Assembly (NCBI RefSeq): GCF_000282055.1
Contig: NZ_AKJZ01000024.1
Coordinates: 1-33,485, forward strand
From: Flavobacterium sp. CF136
Lineage (GTDB): Bacteria; Bacteroidota; Bacteroidia; Flavobacteriales; Flavobacteriaceae
DNA: 33,485 nt
Direction of reading: 5' to 3'
Under the pieces are notes generated by a model that saw only the letters and a list, made by a program, of their open reading frames with translations, ran no database searches and had not been told where the DNA came from. Positions 10,085-18,991 of this stretch are shown here, one piece after another. The position numbers and the translations under genes were made by a program. Positions within the stretch are counted from its first letter, which is position 1. Every line of letters begins with the position of its first letter.

Positions 10085-13000
10085 TTAATTTTTGATAACT
10101 TTTACTTTATAAACAACCCCTTCTGCATTTTTCATACTAATAATGTAGACTCCGGAATTCAACATGCTTAAATCTACTGATCGTGTTGTATTAGCTGCCA
10201 GCATGCCTTCTTTAACTTTTTGTCCCTGAATTGAATAAACATTATAATTCACGCTTCCGATTCCTTCAGGTAATGTTAAATTGACAATATTATTTGTAGG
10301 TATTGGATATGCGCTTGCTTCATTTGGTTCTTTTTTCTTTCCCAAACCCAAAGTACCAAAAGTACTAACAGCGCTCAAACCACCATATTCATTAGCTGCT
10401 TGTACAGCATACATATAATTTCCTCCTGCTGCGGTAGTATCAACATATGTGGCATCTGTTGTAATGGCCAGCACCTTACCGTCCCTGATCACAACATAGC
10501 AAATAGCATATTGATTATCATCCCATTTAAGGGTATTGTTTCCAAGATTCGAAAGATTAGCGGGTGCTGCTATCTGCTCTACCACTAAACGCGGATCCCA
10601 TTTGTCCGTTCCGCTAAGGACATTCTCTATTGTGTATTCATCTGCCTGTGCTTTGGTTAAAACCGGATTATAATTTCCTGTCTGAGCAACACCGCTTACT
10701 GTAAACACATTTGTTCTGTTAGCCGTATTAACCGCTACTCCATTTCCATTTACACTATTATATTCTGCAAAAAGTGCCGGCAATGTTCCCATACTTGTCC
10801 AGCCTTGGGTATTAGGTTCGTTTACCATTATTGTATTTAGATAAACAGCTCTTGGAGCATTTTGCCAAGGGCGTCCTAAATAATAACCCGTAGTTGCAGT
10901 AATGGTATTATTATTAAAAATATATCCATATTGAGTTGCAGCAGTATGATTTGGAGCAACGATATAACCACCTCCAACAGAAACAAGCTTACATTCTTCA
11001 AACCAATGTGTTCCGCCTCCACAGATAAAATCTACATCACCTTCAATGGTCGATTTATAATAAAAACTTCTGTTTCCGCCTGTAACCTGAGTATCTTGTT
11101 TACTTCTCAGTTTGATTCCGTTATATACATTTCTGTCTCCTGCCGGATTAAGTGCAGGCTTCTGACCCGAATTAACCACTCCGTCTTTATGCTCAATGGT
11201 TATATTTTCCATATATAAATCATTGGCTTCAATCGAAAGTACCGGGTTTTTAATTCCCTGCCCAGGATTTCCCTGAAGAATTACCTTATCTTTTGATTGG
11301 GCAATTAATGACACATTATTTTTCCCTGACGGAAGCTGAAGTACAATTCCCTGAGGATTTGTACCATCACCCCCAAGATTATAAGTCCCATTAGTAATCA
11401 GAACCAGAAATCTGGTTGATGAATTAGAGGGCGCCGCATTAAATGCTTCGGCTATGGTTTTTACATATTTTCCCGAAGCCACTTGTTCTGCTGTTGCATT
11501 CGCATCTACAATCAAATTAAATACACGTTTTGCAGGAACAGGTTTTTCCATTGTTTTAAAAGATACTGCAACTGCCGCAGCATTATTACCAGAAAGATCT
11601 GTAACTAATCCAGCCGGTATATTGAAGGTATATTGTGTATTATAGTCTAATCCGAAATAGCTGAATTTTACCGTTTTATTGACAAACTCCGGATTTAATT
11701 TTTTTCCGTTCAATGTTGCCTGTCCAGTGCCTAACTGAACTTTTTCATCATAATTAAGGATAATATTTCCGCTTGCACCAACCGTAGTTGAAGCATTCGC
11801 AGGAAGCGAAGACAAAAATACCGGAGCAGTTGCATCCGAAACAAAAACTTCGTCTGCTTTTATCATAACATTAGACAGTACCGTTGCCGTTACATCTGTA
11901 GCAGTTCCGTGTTTTGGTCCGTTAACATTCGGAAACCATCTGATATATATTTTTTCTTTTCCTTCTGCATCCACAGGCAGTATTACTCCGATGGAAGTAA
12001 CCGAGCTTGTATTTATTGTAGTTAAAGCAGAGATATTTTGAAAGTTTATACCATCAAGTGAATATTGAAAAGTCCATTCGTTACAACCGTAATAATAACC
12101 AATCAGTCCTGATGAAATATTTATATTTTTGTATCCGACAGTTGAAAAAGAGGTCATAAAATAAAAGAACTCACCTCTGTTTGTGTTCCATACCCCTACA
12201 CCATTTACTCCGCCTCTGTTTAAAAGCCTCACATTAGGGGCAAAAACATTATCCGTAACATTATAAGCAGATAACTGAGGTTTATTTTCGACTTTAGAAT
12301 ATAATTCGGCAACTCTTGGATTAGCATACTGATCGTTTTTAAATGTCCATCCCGCAATAAATGTTGCATTATCATAAGTACCTGTGATCGTTTTGTTTTC
12401 GTTCATTATTACAGAAGTACTCAGTGACGTTGATCCATCAGACCAATTATTGAATTTAATGATATCATTTTCAATAGCTGTTATCGTAACATTTGTTCCT
12501 TTTTCGTAAACAGAAAATGCGCCATCTTTACCGGCAGGAGAAACTGTGTATTCGCCTAAGCCGAATGCACCTGCTACATTTACGTTTAAGGTATATGTAT
12601 CTACTGCTGCATATTCTGCAACAAGAGCAGTATTTGAAGTAATCGTAAAAGTATAAGGATTTGTCGTTGAAACAGGAGTTCCATTACCATCTGTCCATCG
12701 AACAAAATTATATCCGAAGTTTTTGTTTGCGGTTAATGTAATTGCGGTTCCCTCATTAAATGTACCGCCAGCAGGATTCGAAGAAATTGTTCCTGATAAA
12801 GCAGGACTAACATTCGTTGCCAAAGTATAAGTTACTGCGCCAGGAATAGTAGTGACTTTTTCTAAATAATCTATATTGAACAGGTAACCTGTATTTGTTG
12901 AATGCTTAAAAACAAGATATAAATCATGTGTACCGGTTGTTGGTGTAATTGCAGTCGAAAACATTTTGTAATCGCTAAATCCGGTGGATCCGCTTACTGT

Positions 13001-13303
13001 TGCAGTTCCGATTAAAGTCCCGGTTGTCGAATCCAATCGAAACTCAATGGTTCCTCCGGTTGCTCCGGCGGCGGCTACATTAAAACTAGTGTCATATTGA
13101 CTAAATACATGTCCGGTGAAACTAATCCAGGTATTGTTTTTAATATACCCAACATTTTTTCCTCCGGAAAGTGCAGCATTATTTTCTGATTTTGCACCTG
13201 AATTTAAATTATAACTTTCGGCTTCAATTTTTACAGTTGTCTGCGAAAATCCCATTACTGAAAAGAGCGTCAGTAACAAGAACATAAGGTATTGTTTTTT
13301 CAT
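10085..13303 (-). CDS. Multidomain secreted CE8 pectin methylesterase with CBM6 and T9SS tail
   Basis: 1,072 residues. Parts: signal peptide 1-20; CBM6-like domain about 24-149; two InlB-type β-repeats about 158-232 and 236-310; an unassigned β-rich domain about 315-490; a Big_5-type Ig-like domain about 491-585; a CE8 catalytic β-helix about 595-900; a fibronectin-like segment about 910-985; and a T9SS sorting domain from about 995. CE8 removes methyl esters from homogalacturonan so that GH28 enzymes can cut it. Catalytic residues are all visible: Q736 and D737 (SKQDTQV), D758 (GDVDFICGGG), R811 and W813 (LGRPW). The sorting domain predicts surface display or release. It lies between the two GH28 genes on the same strand, separated from each by a spacer with dispersed repeats, so it may be transcribed separately from the SusCD part. 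Family assignment is firm; the domain at 315-490 is not recognised. Confidence 0.95.
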   Translation of the reverse strand: MKKQYLMFLLLTLFSVMGFSQTTVKIEAESYNLNSGAKSENNAALSGGKNVGYIKNNTWISFTGHVFSQYDTSFNVAAAGATGGTIEFRLDSTTGTLIGTATVSGSTGFSDYKMFSTAITPTTGTHDLYLVFKHSTNTGYLFNIDYLEKVTTIPGAVTYTLATNVSPALSGTISSNPAGGTFNEGTAITLTANKNFGYNFVRWTDGNGTPVSTTNPYTFTITSNTALVAEYAAVDTYTLNVNVAGAFGLGEYTVSPAGKDGAFSVYEKGTNVTITAIENDIIKFNNWSDGSTSLSTSVIMNENKTITGTYDNATFIAGWTFKNDQYANPRVAELYSKVENKPQLSAYNVTDNVFAPNVRLLNRGGVNGVGVWNTNRGEFFYFMTSFSTVGYKNINISSGLIGYYYGCNEWTFQYSLDGINFQNISALTTINTSSVTSIGVILPVDAEGKEKIYIRWFPNVNGPKHGTATDVTATVLSNVMIKADEVFVSDATAPVFLSSLPANASTTVGASGNIILNYDEKVQLGTGQATLNGKKLNPEFVNKTVKFSYFGLDYNTQYTFNIPAGLVTDLSGNNAAAVAVSFKTMEKPVPAKRVFNLIVDANATAEQVASGKYVKTIAEAFNAAPSNSSTRFLVLITNGTYNLGGDGTNPQGIVLQLPSGKNNVSLIAQSKDKVILQGNPGQGIKNPVLSIEANDLYMENITIEHKDGVVNSGQKPALNPAGDRNVYNGIKLRSKQDTQVTGGNRSFYYKSTIEGDVDFICGGGTHWFEECKLVSVGGGYIVAPNHTAATQYGYIFNNNTITATTGYYLGRPWQNAPRAVYLNTIMVNEPNTQGWTSMGTLPALFAEYNSVNGNGVAVNTANRTNVFTVSGVAQTGNYNPVLTKAQADEYTIENVLSGTDKWDPRLVVEQIAAPANLSNLGNNTLKWDDNQYAICYVVIRDGKVLAITTDATYVDTTAAGGNYMYAVQAANEYGGLSAVSTFGTLGLGKKKEPNEASAYPIPTNNIVNLTLPEGIGSVNYNVYSIQGQKVKEGMLAANTTRSVDLSMLNSGVYIISMKNAEGVVYKVKVIKN

Positions 13304-13383
13304 TTGTGGTTTGGTTTAAATAGTTAACATTTCCTCCTTGTTTCAAGAATTAAGATCCAGGAGGGAGATCCATTACTGTTTTT

Positions 13384-13503
13384 GACCCGTTTGGGTGTAA
13401 TTAAAAATTGGTGTCAGGCTGAGTTCATTGGGCTTCGTTCAGGATAAACTTAGTTGAAGCCCTTTCGAAGTAAAAAGCCTTCGACTCCGCTCAGGATGAC
13501 AAT
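13384..13503. repeat. Dispersed intergenic repeat, composite form
   Basis: Starts with ACCCGTTTGGGTGTAATT (also at 33427). It then holds GTCAGGCTGAG, AGGATAAACTTAGTTGAAG and the core CTTCGACTCCGCTCAG at 13479-13494, ending GGATGAC. The outer ends are partly inverted copies of each other, so the region can fold into a long hairpin. It fills most of the 224-bp gap between the CE8 start and the GH28 stop. It may act as a terminator for the GH28 transcript, but it lacks a clean U-tract. Confidence 0.75.
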
Positions 13504-13527
13504 ATTATTTAGAAATCTAAAAAAGTG

Positions 13528-15219
13528 TTATTCAATTATTTTCACCTGATCTTTAATTGATTCAAGTACTTTGACGTCTTTAAATTGTAATTTTCTATTC
13601 TGCATATTCAGTGTTACATCTTTAGTTATGGTACCTCCAACCCAAAACATTTGGTTTTCTCCGGTAGCTTTAAAACTTCCGACATTTATATTCTGGCTAT
13701 TTGAAAGACTTACCGCGATACCTGGTTTATCAAGACTTAAATCAATATTTTCAAAATCAATTTTACTTGCATAATTAATACGAATCCCAACATCAGATCG
13801 AACAATCATATTTTTAAATTGTATGTTTTCAACTGGCATTTCAGGGATTCCCATAATTTTCAAGGCTTGTTTAGCTCCATCAACATAAATATTTTTGAAA
13901 TACATATTTTTGAAAACAGGAGTTGTCTCAGATACAGGAACCTTTTCTACAATCATTTCACCGGTAAGAGGATCCTCAACTCCAGATTTATTAAAATAAT
14001 ACATTTCAAAACGGATTGCCTCCGTAGGAATGTCACTCATCCTGATATCTTCCATCCAGATATTTTCAACTAAACCACCACGACCGCGGGTTGATTTAAA
14101 ACGTAATCCGCAATCAGTTCCAATAAACGTAAGATTCTTAATAAATAGGTTACGAACTCCACCCGACATTTCGCTGCCTATTACAAATCCGCCATGACCA
14201 TGATAAACTACGCAGTCCTTAATTACAAATAATTCGGTTGGTTTTCCTCGTTCACGTCCTTCCTGATCTTTGCCGGATTTTATACAGATAGCATCATCCC
14301 CCACATCAAAACGACAATTGGTTACAGTACCGATTCGGCAAGATTCCAAATCGAGTCCGTCACCATTTTGTGAGTACCAGGGATTGCGAATGTTCAGGTT
14401 GCTTAAAGTTACATTTTCACACATCAGTGGATTTACATTCCACGCAGGAGAATTCTGAAAAGTAACACCATCCAACAGTAGTTTTTTGCAATTTACAAGG
14501 CTCACCATTACCGGACGCAGCGCTTGTTTATAGGGTTTCATATTTTCAATAGAGGGTACTTTGGGAAGTTTGTCTTTTTGTTCATTACCAATTAAAGCCT
14601 CTTCTGAAGGGTACCATGTTTTACGATCTTTAGAAAGAATTCCACCTGAATTAACCATATTCTTCCATTGTTCATCACTCATCTTTCCAATTTTAACTGG
14701 TCTCCATTTAGAACCATTTCCATCAAAAATCCCTTTTCCTGTAATGGCAATATTTTCTAAGCCAACTCCCATAATAGGAGATTCACAGCGAATGACTTTA
14801 TTGCCTTCAAAATACGAATTGATTAATTTGTATTGATTTAAATCACTTGTAAACAAAATGTAGGCTCCGTTTTGTGTGTGCAGATTGACATTACTTTTCA
14901 GGTATATTGGGCCAGTTGTCCACAATCCTGAAGGGATAGCAACAACACCTCCACCAGACTCAGAGCATTTCATGATGGCATCGTTAATCGCTTTCGTACA
15001 AAGCTCCCCAGTGTTTGGAACAGCTCCGAAATCAACAATATTCAAAGTATCTTTTTTAAACTTTGGAATCTGTACTTCCGGCATATTGAAAGGAAGGTTC
15101 CTTTCTTCTGAAACCTTGCTTTTTGATTTAGATGTGTTTTGAGCAACAATCCTGTTGCTGCATAAAATAAGGGAGAACATTACTATCCAGATCAGGAAAA
15201 CTGTTTTAATTTTTACCAT
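13528..15219 (-). CDS. GH28 polygalacturonase, exported, probably exo-acting
   Basis: 563 residues: N-terminal signal peptide of about 26 residues (VFLIWIVMFSLILCSNRIVAQ), then a GH28 β-helix from about 58 (LNIVDFGAVPNTG) to near the end. Catalytic signature: D287 of NGDGLDLES, D308 and D309 of GDDAICIKSG, GHGG (341-344) and R373/K375 (RFKS). It hydrolyses α-1,4 bonds in polygalacturonic acid. The residue 170-235 insertion (KWRPVKIGKMSDEQW onward) and overall form resemble exo-polygalacturonases of Bacteroidota pectin loci, but exo action is an inference. There is no T9SS tail and no lipobox followed by a free N-terminus, so it is likely periplasmic and would act on oligosaccharides after SusCD import. 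It is flanked on both sides by related composite repeats. Confidence 0.93.
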   Translation of the reverse strand: MVKIKTVFLIWIVMFSLILCSNRIVAQNTSKSKSKVSEERNLPFNMPEVQIPKFKKDTLNIVDFGAVPNTGELCTKAINDAIMKCSESGGGVVAIPSGLWTTGPIYLKSNVNLHTQNGAYILFTSDLNQYKLINSYFEGNKVIRCESPIMGVGLENIAITGKGIFDGNGSKWRPVKIGKMSDEQWKNMVNSGGILSKDRKTWYPSEEALIGNEQKDKLPKVPSIENMKPYKQALRPVMVSLVNCKKLLLDGVTFQNSPAWNVNPLMCENVTLSNLNIRNPWYSQNGDGLDLESCRIGTVTNCRFDVGDDAICIKSGKDQEGRERGKPTELFVIKDCVVYHGHGGFVIGSEMSGGVRNLFIKNLTFIGTDCGLRFKSTRGRGGLVENIWMEDIRMSDIPTEAIRFEMYYFNKSGVEDPLTGEMIVEKVPVSETTPVFKNMYFKNIYVDGAKQALKIMGIPEMPVENIQFKNMIVRSDVGIRINYASKIDFENIDLSLDKPGIAVSLSNSQNINVGSFKATGENQMFWVGGTITKDVTLNMQNRKLQFKDVKVLESIKDQVKIIE

Positions 15220-15261
15220 AATTAATTCTTTTTTTTTAAAACTCGTTGGCTGTAATTTAAT

Positions 15262-15353
15262 TTCATCCTGAGTCCATTCGGCTTCGCTCAGGATAAACTT
15301 AGTCGAAGGCTTTTTACAAGGAAAGGGCTTCGACTCCGCTCAGCCTGACACCT
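15262..15353. repeat. Dispersed intergenic repeat, composite form
   Basis: Reads TCATCCTGAG, CGGCTTCGCTCAGGATAAAC, TTAGTCGAAGGC, then the core CTTCGACTCCGCTCAG at 15328-15343 and CCTGACACC. It is related to 13384-13503, with the outer modules in opposite orientation, so the GH28 gene between them is bracketed. It fills most of the gap before the GH43 stop codon. Confidence 0.75.
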
Positions 15354-15365
15354 TTTATTTGCTTA

Positions 15366-17015
15366 TTACTTATCTTCTTCTACTCTAAACCAATCGTAAT
15401 CGGCATAACTGCTATCGCTAATAGACTTGGTGCCTGTTGCAAACAGTCCAATCTTTGCTCCTACCCAGCGTCCTGCACTTGGTTTGAAAGAGCTTCCAAA
15501 AGCCTTGAATGTCTTGCCATCAGTGCTGTAATAAAATGTGACTTTAGCATCAAAAGGTTCTATATTTTGTACCATTTCAACTTTGGCACGGAAATACACA
15601 TTTTTTTGACCAATAGGCATAGCTCTTATTTCTGTCTCGAGATCTTTAGATGTACGAGAGTCCTTCATCAGGCGCTGCACCAATTTCAATTTTCCGTCTT
15701 TATCCTGTTCTATAGCTATGTATGCGTAATCTTCACCAAATACAATTAAACCTGTACTGCTTTCTTCCGCATCCGGATTATTTTCGAAACTCAGTTTTGC
15801 TGTTGCTGTAAAATTGGCACCGGGAAATTTTTGTAATAACAAATTTGGCATCATCCACATCGATTTTACCTCTTCGTTACTAGGAATACAGTTTAAACGC
15901 ATAAACCCAAGATTGGCAGATGACCATCCCCAATGTTCTCCAGGGTTTTGATTGGCCTGCCACTGCCATTGTAATCCGAATTGATGTCCATTGAATTCAT
16001 CCGAAGTAACCAAGGGAGTAGCAGGATAATTTTTGCCAACATTTGGTTTTGTCCATTCCATAACGGGTTCACCAATACCATCTTTATTGGAATCTTTCCC
16101 CATAATTGGCCAGTCTTCTTTCCAGGTAACTGGCTGAAGATTAAGAACACGCCCATATGCCCAACGATCCTGAAAATGTATAAACCATCCGTCTCCGTTT
16201 GGAGTTTCAACATACCCTCCCTGATGTGGCCCGTTCATTTTTGTATCCCCTTGATTTAAAACAATTTTAGACTCGTAAGGACCCCAAACATTCTTAGAAC
16301 GCATCGCCAACTGCCATCCCGGTTTTACACCTCCTGCCGGGGCCATAACCCAATAATATCCTTTTAGCTTGTACATTTTTGAGCCTTCGACAGTGGTATG
16401 CCCATTATGTCCATCAAAAACCATCGCCGGATTACCAATTAGTCTGGTACCATCGGGCGCAAGTTCTGATAACATTAGAACAGTCTTTACATTGGCGCGG
16501 CTGCCTGCAAAAGCATAAGACAGATAGGCTTTTCCATCCTCATCCCAAAAAGGACAGGTATCAATGATTCCTTTTGCCTCTTTTACCAATACCGGCTCTT
16601 CCCAGGTTCCTGCCGGATCTTTGGTTTTGACCATGTAGATTCCAAAATCGGGATCACCCCAATAAATATAATATTCACCATTATGGTACCGAATTGATGG
16701 AGCCCAGACACCATCGCCATGGCGTACGGTACGAAAATGCTCAACAGGAAATTGGTTTTGTAATGCGTATCCAATTAACTCCCAGTTTACAAGATCATTT
16801 GAATGAAGAATAGGAAGTCCCGGAGAACTGTTAAAACTGGAAGCAGTCATATAATAACCCTCTTTTCCCACACATACATCCGGATCTGAATAATCAACAT
16901 GTAAAATAGGGTTCTTGTACTTTCCATTTCCTAAGTCACCATTCCATCCCTGGGCATTTGCTCCTAATCCATAAACTGTCAAACCTATGGACAGTAATAA
17001 TCGTTTTAATTTCAT
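15366..17015 (-). CDS. GH43 glycosidase with C-terminal β-sandwich
   Basis: 549 residues: signal peptide 1-21 (cleavage near ANAQ), a five-bladed GH43 β-propeller about 30-330, and a concanavalin-like C-terminal domain about 345-549, the layout of GH43 β-xylosidase/α-L-arabinofuranosidase enzymes. The catalytic triad is visible: general base D44 in YSDPDVCV, D152 in IIDTCPFWDEDG, and general acid E210 in TTVEGSKMY. It would remove arabinose or xylose side groups; in a pectin locus, arabinan or xylogalacturonan decorations are the likely substrates, but the sequence does not decide. It has no T9SS tail or lipobox, so a periplasmic location is inferred. It is separated from the lipoprotein gene upstream by a 227-bp gap that holds a strong stem-loop. 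Confidence 0.92.
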   Translation of the reverse strand: MKLKRLLLSIGLTVYGLGANAQGWNGDLGNGKYKNPILHVDYSDPDVCVGKEGYYMTASSFNSSPGLPILHSNDLVNWELIGYALQNQFPVEHFRTVRHGDGVWAPSIRYHNGEYYIYWGDPDFGIYMVKTKDPAGTWEEPVLVKEAKGIIDTCPFWDEDGKAYLSYAFAGSRANVKTVLMLSELAPDGTRLIGNPAMVFDGHNGHTTVEGSKMYKLKGYYWVMAPAGGVKPGWQLAMRSKNVWGPYESKIVLNQGDTKMNGPHQGGYVETPNGDGWFIHFQDRWAYGRVLNLQPVTWKEDWPIMGKDSNKDGIGEPVMEWTKPNVGKNYPATPLVTSDEFNGHQFGLQWQWQANQNPGEHWGWSSANLGFMRLNCIPSNEEVKSMWMMPNLLLQKFPGANFTATAKLSFENNPDAEESSTGLIVFGEDYAYIAIEQDKDGKLKLVQRLMKDSRTSKDLETEIRAMPIGQKNVYFRAKVEMVQNIEPFDAKVTFYYSTDGKTFKAFGSSFKPSAGRWVGAKIGLFATGTKSISDSSYADYDWFRVEEDK

Positions 17016-17184
17016 TTTAAATAGTATTTAATCAAGTTTTTTAAAAACTTGCGTCAGATATGTGTCTTAGCTTCAGATAAATTTTCTGTACCATGATTAT
17101 TTTTTTTGAATTGCCTCCTGCTTTAGCTAGAGGCATTTCAAAACTTACTTTTTTACAGTTAATCTGATTTTGAAACAGGATAGT

Positions 17185-17215
17185 AAAAGAAGTATCCACG
17201 TGGGATACTTCTTTT
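17185..17215 (-). terminator. Intra-operon stem-loop between the DUF5123-type gene and GH43
   Basis: Perfect 13-bp stem: AAAAGAAGTATCC (17185-17197) with GGATACTTCTTTT (17203-17215), 5-nt loop. On the minus strand the stem ends in TTTT then ACTA, a short U-tract, so termination may be partial. On the plus strand it is followed by seven T. It lies 28 bp past the upstream gene's stop and may lower expression of the enzymes relative to SusCD, or protect the 3' end of the SusCD message. Confidence 0.65.
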
Positions 17216-17242
17216 TTTAACTAAAAAATTAACCAGCAGGAT

Positions 17243-18892
17243 TTAAGGAAGCCATCTAAGATCGCCTACTTTGTTTGTAACAATTGGAGAGTTTACATCT
17301 TTGATTGTTAAATCTCCTGCTTTTGGATTTATGAACAAGTTTTGTGCACTTATTCCTAATGCGGTACCCTGAATACTCGTAGGTCCCAACAGATAATCTG
17401 TAGTAGTGTAATTATTACTGAATGAAGTTGTACTGCCTGCGGCAATTGCCTGAATTACCTTACCACAAGCAGAGGCTAGTAATACATTCTTGAAAATCAA
17501 CGTAGACCCTACAGCTGCCGGGATATTAATTAAGGAACGATTATAAGCATAGTCATAAATCGTTACATTGCTATACTCTAAATAAATTGGATAAGTAGAT
17601 GTTCCATAATCGAACAAATTTTTAAAATTGTACGTATTATTGGTTGTCCCATAATAATCTCTCATAAAAGTACAATTATTGAAAACGGCTCTTTTAAAAT
17701 TGTCTGCTCCTGCAGACCCCATAACAAAAGTACCATAGGTCCCGGAATGACCTCCAACTTCATCCAAAGTGCAATATGTCATCTCAAAGTTTCCTACTTC
17801 TTTATATTTTCCGCTTCCCTGATGTCTCCAAAAGCCACGTTTAAAATTATTAAATACACAATTATAAAATGTAACTTCTCCAATTGTCCAGGAGGTACCA
17901 CTATTAAAGAAGTAACTGGCATCAATCGTTTGATAAAAACGAATGTTTTCAAAAGCTAATGAGTTCAAAAAGGATCCTTCAGTAATATTCCAGTTTCCGT
18001 TCATTTCAATTTGAGGTTTTTCTCCCTGAGTTCCGCCGGTAAGTTTAAAACCTTTTGAAATAGTAAAAGGAGTAATTTTAAATAACGAACCTGCTTCCAG
18101 AAAATATTCTGTTCCTTCCGGAATTGTAGGATCAGCATTGTTGGCTTTCAGGAGTGCACCTAAGTCCGTTCCTTTTGCCACCAGAATTGTTGAAGCCGAT
18201 GGTCCTGCAGAACGAAAATTTATCTGATTGTAAGGCCTGTCATAAATACGTGGCTTATTATTGTCATAAACATTTACATTATAAACTGTATTTTTTTCCA
18301 AACCTTCCACTTTAGCTTGTCCACTACTTTTTTCTGCTTCCGTTAACTTGCGCCCTATGGCCGGAATTTCCTTAGACTGTGCCGGCACGACAGAAATACT
18401 GTCTACCGGATTAGCCGAATCAATCTTCCAGCTTACAGTCACATCTGTTTCGGTAATATTTACCTTCTCCACCGGGTTTAATATTTGAGCATATGCCGGA
18501 CGGTCTGCTGTCAATGCATTTGTATAACTCCATTGTGAATTAAATTTATCATTGTCGCTATTTGCACGAACCCGAATGTAGAACTGTGTTTTATAAGGAA
18601 TATCATCCATCAAAATTTGTGTATCTGTAATAGTATACGACTTGAACAGACTGGAGTAGTAATTATCCAAATGTAATTCTACTGTATAGGAAACAGCATC
18701 ATTTACTTTGTACCATACTACAGCGATAGAATTACTTTTAACCACAGGAGCGGTAAGTACAAACTTGGGCTGAAACAAATCTCCAACCTTAGTATAAGCC
18801 AAATTGTCTTCCTGGCAAGAGTTTAACATTCCTCCAAGCAAAATCATGCTGAAAAATGATAAAATATAAATAGCTCTTTTTGAATTTTTCAT
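17243..18892 (-). CDS. Surface lipoprotein of the DUF4957/DUF5123 type
   Basis: 549 residues. A lipoprotein signal ends in MLNSC with acylated C26, followed by QEDN, which resembles the surface-export signal of Bacteroidota lipoproteins. Two fibronectin III-like domains follow at about 38-130 (VKSNSIAVVWYKVNDAVSYTV) and 135-230. A β-helix of about 300 residues with repeated NCxF/NxxF turns (YNCVFNNF, FNNCTFMRDY) makes up the rest, ending in the typical LRWLP tail. Proteins with this layout occur beside SusCD in pectin loci of Bacteroidota, often annotated DUF4957 plus DUF5123. The β-helix resembles pectate-lyase folds, but no catalytic set is recognised, so a glycan-binding role at the cell surface is the best inference. 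It follows SusD by 99 bp with a small hairpin between. Assignment to these families is from memory of the pattern. Confidence 0.75.
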   Translation of the reverse strand: MKNSKRAIYILSFFSMILLGGMLNSCQEDNLAYTKVGDLFQPKFVLTAPVVKSNSIAVVWYKVNDAVSYTVELHLDNYYSSLFKSYTITDTQILMDDIPYKTQFYIRVRANSDNDKFNSQWSYTNALTADRPAYAQILNPVEKVNITETDVTVSWKIDSANPVDSISVVPAQSKEIPAIGRKLTEAEKSSGQAKVEGLEKNTVYNVNVYDNNKPRIYDRPYNQINFRSAGPSASTILVAKGTDLGALLKANNADPTIPEGTEYFLEAGSLFKITPFTISKGFKLTGGTQGEKPQIEMNGNWNITEGSFLNSLAFENIRFYQTIDASYFFNSGTSWTIGEVTFYNCVFNNFKRGFWRHQGSGKYKEVGNFEMTYCTLDEVGGHSGTYGTFVMGSAGADNFKRAVFNNCTFMRDYYGTTNNTYNFKNLFDYGTSTYPIYLEYSNVTIYDYAYNRSLINIPAAVGSTLIFKNVLLASACGKVIQAIAAGSTTSFSNNYTTTDYLLGPTSIQGTALGISAQNLFINPKAGDLTIKDVNSPIVTNKVGDLRWLP

Positions 18893-18941
18893 ATGTGGAT
18901 ATTTATTGTTTTTTATTGGTCATATATAATTCGCATTTCAT

Positions 18942-18961
18942 AATTGGTGTTTCGACCAATT
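18942..18961 (-). other. Hairpin in the SusD-lipoprotein gap
   Basis: AATTGGT (18942-18948) pairs with ACCAATT (18955-18961) across a 6-nt loop. There is no U-tract on the minus strand, so it is more likely an mRNA-stability or processing element than a terminator. It is one of two stem-loops that flank the lipoprotein gene. Confidence 0.4.
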
Positions 18962-18991
18962 TCCGATATGCTCATTTCATACTTAATTCAA

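Noticed and set aside
15893..16213. Second minus-strand frame of 106 codons inside the GH43 gene
   Set aside because: It is a shifted reading of the GH43 coding sequence, whose own frame holds the catalytic triad and C-terminal domain.
17112..17135. Second terminator from the TGCCTC/GAGGCA stem before GH43
   Set aside because: The 6-bp stem has a 12-nt loop and no U-tract, too weak to call.
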